A DNA stretch of 64,000 nt from Tellurirhabdus rosea (GTDB taxonomy: Bacteria; Bacteroidota; Bacteroidia; Cytophagales; Spirosomataceae), in contig NZ_CP111085.1 in assembly GCF_026278345.1 (NCBI RefSeq), positions 756,001 through 820,000 of the forward strand. Direction: 5' to 3'. Both the position numbers and the translations under genes were made by a program. Shown piece by piece: positions 58,679 through 64,000 of this stretch. Below the pieces are notes generated by a model. The model was not told the origin of the DNA and searched no databases. It saw only the letters and a program-made list of their open reading frames with translations. Numbering within the stretch: position 1 is the first letter of the stretch; each line of letters starts with the position of its first letter.

Positions 58679-60016
58679 ATGCAACCCGATTACGCCTACC
58701 GTTCCGCTTCCGTCATCGACCAGACCGAAACGGGGCGCGCCCTGCTCCTTGCCCACCAGAGCGAACTGGAAGAGGTGGCCCGCGTACCTTGCTTTTTCTG
58801 GGGTCGCCTCACCCAGCCGTACCTCGCGGCCCGCTGCCTGATGACGGTCGCCAAAACGGTGCGCTCCCGGTTTGTCCTCAGCAGTCAGGAACTGGCCGCC
58901 CTCCGTGACCCGATTGTCACGGCCGGGGCTGGGCAGGTCCGTTTTGAAGGCTTTTCGTCCTGCAATGGCGTCTATGCCCGCCTCGACGTGCTGCCGGAAG
59001 GCCTTGACGGCGAGTTTCTGGCCAGTGGCACGACCAATGTAGACTTCAACGAGCCGATGCTCAACGCCCTCAATGGCGTGACAAAAACCGAAAACATGCT
59101 GCTGTCGGTCGGGCAGCAGTCCGTGACGGTCATAACCGAAAAAGCGAAGGCCGTGGAGCGGAAAGTGACCCTGCCGAACCGCTGGATCAAGGGCCTGACG
59201 AGCGTGCAGCACTATCTCGCCGACATGGAACCGGCCTTTACCCTGACGCGGATGCAGGCGGTGCAGCTGTTCCAGAGTCTGCCCAGAGGCACCGTCAAAA
59301 GCGATCTGTTTCTGGTGCAGCGGGCCGGGAAGTTCCTGTTTTCGCCCCTGCAAACGGGCACGAATATCCGGGTCGGCGGGGCGCACCGGCTGCGGCTGAT
59401 GGAGGGGCTGCTGCCGTTCGTGGACGGACTGGCGGTGTATGGCAGTCCCGACGAGCAGGCGGCGGGCTTCGTGCTGCTGATGGGGCCGCTGCAAATGGTG
59501 TTTGCGTTTTCGGCCGATGCCTACCGGGGCTTTTCGGGCGAAGGCAAGGCCCTCGAACACCTGACCACCGACCTGCCGCTCGAACTCGCTTATGGCCTCA
59601 ACGGCATTCTAAAGGCCAACGAAACCTTCAATCCCAGTCTGCTGGCGCTGGAGGCCGACCTGTCGTTTGGCACGATGGACACGCTGACGGCCCAACTGGC
59701 GAGCATCGGGCTGCTGGGTTTCGATCTGGTCAACAACCAGCACTTTTACCGCCGTCTGCCGTTCAAAACCGCCCGCATTCTGAGCCTGAACCCGCGTCTG
59801 AAGTCTGCCCGCAAGCTGGTGGCCGACAACGATATTCAACTGTTAACCAACCATGCCGGTTATACCGAAGCCCGGGTTCGCGGATCGGGCGGCGTAACGC
59901 ATACGGTCGTTCTGGAAGGGGACCGCGCCCGCTGCACCTGCGAGTGGTTTACCAGTCATCAGGGCAAACGGGGCCTGTGCAAGCACGTGCTGGCGGTGAA
60001 GATGATGGGTGAATGA
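58679..60016 (+). CDS. SWIM zinc-finger protein
   Basis: The 445-residue protein has a long alpha/beta N-terminal region with no recognised domain. A C-terminal SWIM motif has Cys419, Cys421, Cys434 and His436 (RCTCEW, then LCKHVLAVK), the CxCx(n)CxH pattern. SWIM fingers bind DNA or protein. In E. coli the SWIM protein YehQ lies in the yeh cluster with AAA (YehL), VWA (YehP) and WGR-type (YehI) proteins. Here only the WGR-type partner is near, at 53874, across the AT-rich island. Codon use returns to the GC-rich norm. No promoter was found directly upstream. Confidence 0.85.
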   Translation: MQPDYAYRSASVIDQTETGRALLLAHQSELEEVARVPCFFWGRLTQPYLAARCLMTVAKTVRSRFVLSSQELAALRDPIVTAGAGQVRFEGFSSCNGVYARLDVLPEGLDGEFLASGTTNVDFNEPMLNALNGVTKTENMLLSVGQQSVTVITEKAKAVERKVTLPNRWIKGLTSVQHYLADMEPAFTLTRMQAVQLFQSLPRGTVKSDLFLVQRAGKFLFSPLQTGTNIRVGGAHRLRLMEGLLPFVDGLAVYGSPDEQAAGFVLLMGPLQMVFAFSADAYRGFSGEGKALEHLTTDLPLELAYGLNGILKANETFNPSLLALEADLSFGTMDTLTAQLASIGLLGFDLVNNQHFYRRLPFKTARILSLNPRLKSARKLVADNDIQLLTNHAGYTEARVRGSGGVTHTVVLEGDRARCTCEWFTSHQGKRGLCKHVLAVKMMGE

Positions 60017-60042
60017 GCCGTTGGAAGCAGCCGGTATGCGGC

Positions 60043-61182
60043 TCAGCAAACCGCTTCGCCAATCAGCTTCGCCGCCGTTCGCACCGCGACGGTAAAGCCG
60101 AAGAAGGGCCCAAACGATTGTCCCGCCGGGAAACTGCTAAAGTATAAACCGGGCACGGTGCTTTGAAAATGTACGTCCAGCAGCGGAAAACCGTTCCGTA
60201 CCGCTACGGCCTCCTGCAGTGCCTCGGACAGAAAAGGCAATCGCTTAATGTCCACCTGATAGCCCGTCGCCAGAATAATGTCATCGACGACAAACGTCTC
60301 TTCGTCGGTAAGCGTCACCAGCAGGGAATCGTCCGGCTTCCGGGTAACCGAGGCGACCTCCGTGCGCGGGTGCAGCGTGACTTCGTCCCGGCAAATCCGG
60401 CTTTCCAGCCAGGGTTCTAGCTTCAGACGGCCCTCCGCCCAGAGTTTATGCCGGTAGGCTTCCTGCTGCTCCGGGGTCAGTTCGCGGAACCAGGCAGGAT
60501 GGCTGGCCATCTGCTCCACGATGGTTTCCACCCACGACCAGTCCGCTTCCACAAACCGGGGCGTATCGTGGCGGTAGCTCAGGTGTACGTGAGCGGCCTC
60601 CGCCTCGCAAAGCAGGGCCGCCGTTTCAAAGGCGCTCTGGCGACCGCCGATCAGCAGTACCCGTTTTCCCCGGTACAGGTCCAGGTTTACGGCGTCGCAG
60701 GTGTGTTGGTAACGGCCTTCGGGGAGTCGGGCCACCAAACCCGCCGGGTAACAGGCAAAATCCCGAAAGCCCGTTGCCAGCACCACGTTCCTGGCCCGAA
60801 TCGTTTCTCCGTTTTCCAGTTCGGCCGTAAAGGCGGTGCCGTTGCGCGTCAAATGGCGAACGTAGTGCGGTTGCGCACCAATTTCCGACTGCTGCATAAA
60901 CCAGCTCATGTACGCCAGATACTGCTCCCGGGAAATCGGCTCAGCGGGTGCCCGGTCCGGATGATGCTGGGCAAAAAAGCGTTCAATCGTCCACTCGTGA
61001 TCTGGGTCAAGATACCAGTTTGCGCTTGAGCGCAGCAGCATGCCCCTAGGCATATGGCGCTCCCAGAACTCCAGCGGCTTGCCGACAAGGCGGTAATCGT
61101 GGCGGCGGCGTTGCAAATAGGAAGCCAGTCCGAGGCCAAAGGGGCCGGCCCCGACGATGAGCGTAGCGATTGGAGAGATCAT
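60043..61182 (-). CDS. Flavin-dependent monooxygenase-like FAD/NAD(P) oxidoreductase
   Basis: Starting at ATG 61182 (MISPIATLIVGAGPFG), the 379-residue protein has the FAD motif GAGPFGLGLA at residues about 10-20 and LLIGGRQSAFETAAL near residue 165 as a second dinucleotide-binding site. ILATGYQVDIKRLPFL near the end matches the ATGY motif of flavin monooxygenases. It may oxidise a small metabolite with NADPH and oxygen; the substrate is unknown. A -7 element on the minus strand lies 43 bases upstream. The gene converges on the SWIM gene with a 26-base gap. Confidence 0.8.
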   Translation of the reverse strand: MISPIATLIVGAGPFGLGLASYLQRRRHDYRLVGKPLEFWERHMPRGMLLRSSANWYLDPDHEWTIERFFAQHHPDRAPAEPISREQYLAYMSWFMQQSEIGAQPHYVRHLTRNGTAFTAELENGETIRARNVVLATGFRDFACYPAGLVARLPEGRYQHTCDAVNLDLYRGKRVLLIGGRQSAFETAALLCEAEAAHVHLSYRHDTPRFVEADWSWVETIVEQMASHPAWFRELTPEQQEAYRHKLWAEGRLKLEPWLESRICRDEVTLHPRTEVASVTRKPDDSLLVTLTDEETFVVDDIILATGYQVDIKRLPFLSEALQEAVAVRNGFPLLDVHFQSTVPGLYFSSFPAGQSFGPFFGFTVAVRTAAKLIGEAVC

Positions 61183-61224
61183 GTGGTAGGGTTCAGGAGA
61201 AAAGGCGGCCGGAATCAGCCTTGT

Positions 61225-61232
61225 CAAATGTA
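61225..61232 (-). promoter_or_regulatory. -7 element TACATTTG (minus strand) for the flavoprotein gene
   Basis: CAAATGTA reads TACATTTG on the minus strand, an exact TAnnTTTG match 42 bases before the ATG at 61182. Confidence 0.5.
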
Positions 61233-61317
61233 CAGAACGGGCTGATTATCAGAAAAGCCGGATGAATTTTTCTTTTCATTCTTCCCGCAAAGCGATTGGC
61301 CCCGCTCCCCGGCGCCC

Positions 61318-61815
61318 CTACCCAATTTTCGGTCGAACGGGAATCCAGATTTCTTCTTCCGAATCTTCCCGGTTCGGGTCATAGCCTTCCTGCATGATTT
61401 CGAAATGGGGCCGATTGTCCAGCGTGTAGTCAGAAGCGGGCAGCCAGGTGCCAAAAATGTAGCCGAACGTCTGCGGGAACGTACGCCACGGGCCTTTGTG
61501 CACAAAAACCGCGTACAGCCCTTCCGGAATGGTAAATGTCTCCATCCCCTCCGGCACCTGCGGCGCATCCGTCACCCGAACGGCCGCCCATTTTTCGAAA
61601 GGCGTTTCGGGCGTGAAGCGGGCAAAATCCAGATCCGCGTCGTACACTTCCACGGAATACAAATCCGTACCGACCGGGTTGCCGATTTCGTTCCGGCGGG
61701 GCATGAATTGCCGCCAGAGAACGGAGGTCTGGTTGTCGGCGAGGGTCGTGCGGATTCGGATGCCGACCATTCCGGTGGGCGGTAAGGTTTCGAAGCGGGG
61801 TGTTTGCAGGGGCAT
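61318..61815 (-). CDS. GyrI-like effector-binding domain protein
   Basis: The 165-residue protein is a single GyrI-like (AraC effector-binding, SHS2-type) domain. TLPPTGMVGIRIRT opens it, YSVEVYDADLDFA and KWAAVRV form strands, and GLYAVFVHKGPW plus WLPASDYTLDNRPHFEI match the conserved second half. Such stand-alone domains bind or hydrolyse small hydrophobic ligands, or inhibit partner proteins. It lies just downstream of an AraC-type regulator on the same strand, 42 bases away, so the two may be co-expressed. The ligand is unknown. Confidence 0.8.
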   Translation of the reverse strand: MPLQTPRFETLPPTGMVGIRIRTTLADNQTSVLWRQFMPRRNEIGNPVGTDLYSVEVYDADLDFARFTPETPFEKWAAVRVTDAPQVPEGMETFTIPEGLYAVFVHKGPWRTFPQTFGYIFGTWLPASDYTLDNRPHFEIMQEGYDPNREDSEEEIWIPVRPKIG

Positions 61816-61857
61816 TCTGACGGCGATTTTGAGGAAAACGGCGGGAAGTTTGGCAAA

Positions 61858-62712
61858 TTATTCCTTAAATCCGAGCGCCCGCCGGTAGCCGCCCGGTGTC
61901 TGCCCCGTCCGATGCCGGAAGACCTTGTTGAAGTGCGAGAGGTTGTTGAAGCCGCTTTCGTAGCAGACCTGCGCCACGCTGCGGTCGGTGGTCAGCAGTT
62001 TGCGGGCCTGCGTAATCCGGAATTCGTTCACAAAATCGGTGAACGTGGTCTGGGTCATTTTCTTGAAATAGCGGCAGAACGCCGGAACGGTCATGCTCGC
62101 CAGCGAGGCTACATCCCGGATGTCGATGGGTTCGGTGTAATGCTGGTCCACGTAGGCGTAAATGCGGTTGATACGCTCCTGTTCGCGCCCGTTCAGATCG
62201 AGGTGAATGCCCTCGGCGTTCAGGACGGTGTACTCCGTGGACGTAGCGAGTTGCTGAAAAATGGCGAGCAGGTTCAGCATGCGCTCAAACGGCGGCTGAC
62301 CGACCAGACCCGCTACCTGCGCCCCGACCCGCCGTTTCGTTTCGCCCCCGAACGAAACACCCACTTTCGACCGCTCGAACAACCGGCGGATAGCGGCCAT
62401 TTCGGGGCTTTGCAGAAAATCCTTCCCCAGAAAATCCTCCCGGAGCTGCACAACGACCTCTTCAAATTCACCGATCACCCCGTGGCTGTAGTTCAGATGC
62501 GGCAGGTTCGGGCCCATAAACACCAGCTCGCCGTCCTCATAGGCCGAAACGTGGTGGCCGATATGCCGCCGTCCGTTCCCTCGCGGGATGTAAACAATTT
62601 CATACTCAGGGTGGTAGTGCCAGTACATCCAGCAGGTGTCCGGCGCGGTGCTGTGGATGACCCGGAAGGAACTGCCGAACTCGGGTTCTATTTTTTCAAA
62701 CTGAGGTTTCAT
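61858..62712 (-). CDS. AraC-family transcriptional regulator
   Basis: The 284-residue protein has an N-terminal cupin-like sensor domain (WHYHPEYEIVYIPRG) and a C-terminal AraC DNA-binding domain with two helix-turn-helix motifs. These are DIRDVASLASMTVPAFCRYFKK, shortened here to VASLASMTVPAFCRYF, and SVAQVCYESGFNNLSHFNKVF. It likely senses a sugar or related metabolite and controls the divergent MFS transporter gene, 295 bases away, and perhaps the GyrI-like gene downstream. The target and ligand are inferred from position only. Confidence 0.92.
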   Translation of the reverse strand: MKPQFEKIEPEFGSSFRVIHSTAPDTCWMYWHYHPEYEIVYIPRGNGRRHIGHHVSAYEDGELVFMGPNLPHLNYSHGVIGEFEEVVVQLREDFLGKDFLQSPEMAAIRRLFERSKVGVSFGGETKRRVGAQVAGLVGQPPFERMLNLLAIFQQLATSTEYTVLNAEGIHLDLNGREQERINRIYAYVDQHYTEPIDIRDVASLASMTVPAFCRYFKKMTQTTFTDFVNEFRITQARKLLTTDRSVAQVCYESGFNNLSHFNKVFRHRTGQTPGGYRRALGFKE

Positions 62713-62965
62713 AAAAAGGAGGTTTAATCGCGGTGCTTGTCGCCACCCGACCGGGTTACGGGCGCATCCTTCCGCCGTTGGCTTTGCTGCCCGCTGTTTC
62801 TTTCTCCGGACAAAAGGAAAAAGTCCGCCCGATTCTTCGTTTATCCTGCGAGCCCAAACCTGTTTAGTGCCAAATTAACAAAAAATTAACCAGCTTTTCT
62901 CTCGAAGAGCAAATACAGCATCAGGACTGGATAATTAAAGCACAGCATTCCGCTCCCGGTTGCCT

Positions 62966-62973
62966 TATTTTTG
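62966..62973 (+). promoter_or_regulatory. -7 element TATTTTTG of the MFS gene
   Basis: An exact TAnnTTTG match lies 34 bases before the ATG at 63008; no -33 TTTG is seen. Weak -33 elements are consistent with activator dependence, possibly on the AraC-type protein. Confidence 0.5.
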
Positions 62974-63007
62974 TAAGCGTAAGTATAGAATACAACTCTC
63001 TCTCACC

Positions 63008-64000
63008 ATGAATGTATCCCTTGACGGAGCGCCGTTCAGCAAGCGTCGGTTATTCCGGCAAAACCTGACCACGTTTTTCACCAATCCACGGGCCCGGGCG
63101 GTCGGTCTGGTCTTTTCGTCGGACAGCCTCCTGTTTGGAAGCTGGGTGGCCCATATTCCGTTTATCAAAGAAAAACTACAGCTTTCGAACGAGCAGTTGG
63201 GTCTGGCCCTGTTTGCCATGCCGGTCGGACTGATCTTGATGAACCCGCTGACGGGCTGGCTGGTCGGACGGCTGGGGCAGGCCCGCGCCTGCCTGCTGAG
63301 CGCCCTGGTGCTGTGTCTGGCGATTTGCGTCCCCATCAACGCGCCCAACGTTTATGTCATGGCTGCCGGGCTTTTTGTGGTCGGTCTGTCGGGGGCGCTG
63401 CTCAACGTGGCGATGAATACCTGCGCGACGGACGTGGAGAAAGCCGATGGCATTTCGATCATGGCCTCCTGCCACGGCATGTGGAGTCTGGGCGGCATGA
63501 TTGGCTCGGGACTGGCCGGGCTGGCCATTGCCCTCAAAATTTCGCCCTCGGTTCACATGGCCGGGATGGCGCTCGGCGTGCTGGCCCTGACGCTGGCGGT
63601 CCGGCCGGTCATCCGGTCGATTCCTACTATTCCGGCCGAAAGCACGACCTCTTTTGTCCGGCCGAATCTGGCGCTGCTGATCATGATTATCATCGGTCTG
63701 GCCGTTTCTATGGGCGAAGGCGTGGCGCTGGACTGGAGTGCCGTGTACCTCCGGGAAGTCGCCGACGCTTCGCGGCAGGTGGCGGCGCTGGGCTTTGGCT
63801 GTTTCTCGCTGGCCATGACCGCCGGGCGATTTATGGGCGACGCCATCATCCCGCGCTACGGCGGACAGCGGCTGCTGCTCTGGGGCGCGCTGCTGGCAAC
63901 GGCCGGGCTGGTGCTGGCCATTGCGGTGCCCATTCCCGTAGCCGTTCTGCTGGGCTTTCTGTTGCTGGGTGCCGGTAGTTCGCTGGGCGCCCCGATTCTG
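63008..64000 (+). CDS. MFS transporter (3' end outside the window)
   Basis: The visible 331 residues begin with a basic cytoplasmic N-terminus and contain at least nine membrane helices. FGSWVAHIPFIKEKLQLSNEQLGLALF and GWLVGRLGQARA (the latter the MFS loop 2-3 motif) are typical of the YbjJ-like branch of the major facilitator superfamily. It transports small solutes by secondary transport. The frame runs to the window edge, so the last helices are missing. It is divergent from an AraC-type regulator, which probably controls it. The substrate may be a sugar, but this is not shown. Confidence 0.85.
   Translation, partial: MNVSLDGAPFSKRRLFRQNLTTFFTNPRARAVGLVFSSDSLLFGSWVAHIPFIKEKLQLSNEQLGLALFAMPVGLILMNPLTGWLVGRLGQARACLLSALVLCLAICVPINAPNVYVMAAGLFVVGLSGALLNVAMNTCATDVEKADGISIMASCHGMWSLGGMIGSGLAGLAIALKISPSVHMAGMALGVLALTLAVRPVIRSIPTIPAESTTSFVRPNLALLIMIIIGLAVSMGEGVALDWSAVYLREVADASRQVAALGFGCFSLAMTAGRFMGDAIIPRYGGQRLLLWGALLATAGLVLAIAVPIPVAVLLGFLLLGAGSSLGAPIL

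Overview
The window is about 64 kb from a Bacteroidota chromosome, most likely order Cytophagales, family Spirosomaceae (Spirosoma/Larkinella/Rudanella-like). This rests on a SusC/SusD pair, large FG-GAP/UnbV lipoproteins, fasciclin-domain proteins, LytTR and 7TMR-DISM signalling proteins, and promoters matching the Bacteroidota consensus (TTTG, about 19 bases, TAnnTTTG). Base composition is moderately GC-rich except for one AT-rich island near 57-58.6 kb. I see no rRNA, tRNA, CRISPR array, transposase or integrase. The genus is inferred; no marker gene is present.

Layout. 0-7 kb: end of a DUF5009-type membrane acyltransferase, an HXXEE membrane protein, an EamA-type transporter, an OmpA-family lipoprotein, a two-domain fasciclin lipoprotein, DNA polymerase IV and a lytic transglycosylase. 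7-15.3 kb: a minus-strand SusC - SusD - giant FG-GAP/UnbV lipoprotein operon. 15.5-20.1 kb: fasciclin protein, FKBP/SlyD-like isomerase, trehalase, D-lactate-dehydrogenase-type enzyme and a Kazal-type lipoprotein. 20.2-29.7 kb: DUF6252-like lipoprotein, membrane LytTR protein, barrel-like protein overlapping an alpha/beta hydrolase, a GH20 hexosaminidase, another fasciclin protein and a porin. 29.9-40.8 kb: M48 peptidase, NarL-type regulator, secreted HEXXH protein, 7TMR-DISM histidine kinase, two convergent L,D-transpeptidases, cold-shock protein, metallo-beta-lactamase-fold hydrolase, GAF protein, a VKOR-like CxxC protein and an EEP-family phosphodiesterase. 41-49.4 kb: a divergent GH5-like/GH127 pair, an AI-2E-family exporter, serine deaminase and a PQQ/cytochrome c dehydrogenase. 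49.5-53.7 kb: a four-gene glycan operon (glycosyltransferase, epimerase, LegC-type aminotransferase, sugar nucleotidyltransferase) behind a near-ideal promoter. 53.9-60 kb: a WGR/DUF6493 giant protein and a SWIM zinc-finger protein separated by AT-rich accessory DNA. 60-64 kb: flavoprotein monooxygenase, GyrI-like protein, AraC regulator and the start of an MFS transporter.

Two features stand out. First, the WGR/DUF6493 - SWIM pair resembles two components of the poorly understood WGR/MoxR/VWA/SWIM gene sets (E. coli yehI-yehQ is the familiar example). Here the AAA ATPase and VWA partners are absent locally. The pair is split by foreign-looking DNA carrying a nonsense-broken DUF4279-like gene and unknown genes, and the WGR gene itself has patchy composition. 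Second, gene ends carry very long, often perfect hairpins (32-44 bp stems) in at least three sequence families. Many start or finish on stop codons. Two members of one family share a conserved loop as well as stem words, so they look like a dispersed repeat family used as terminators rather than independent terminators.
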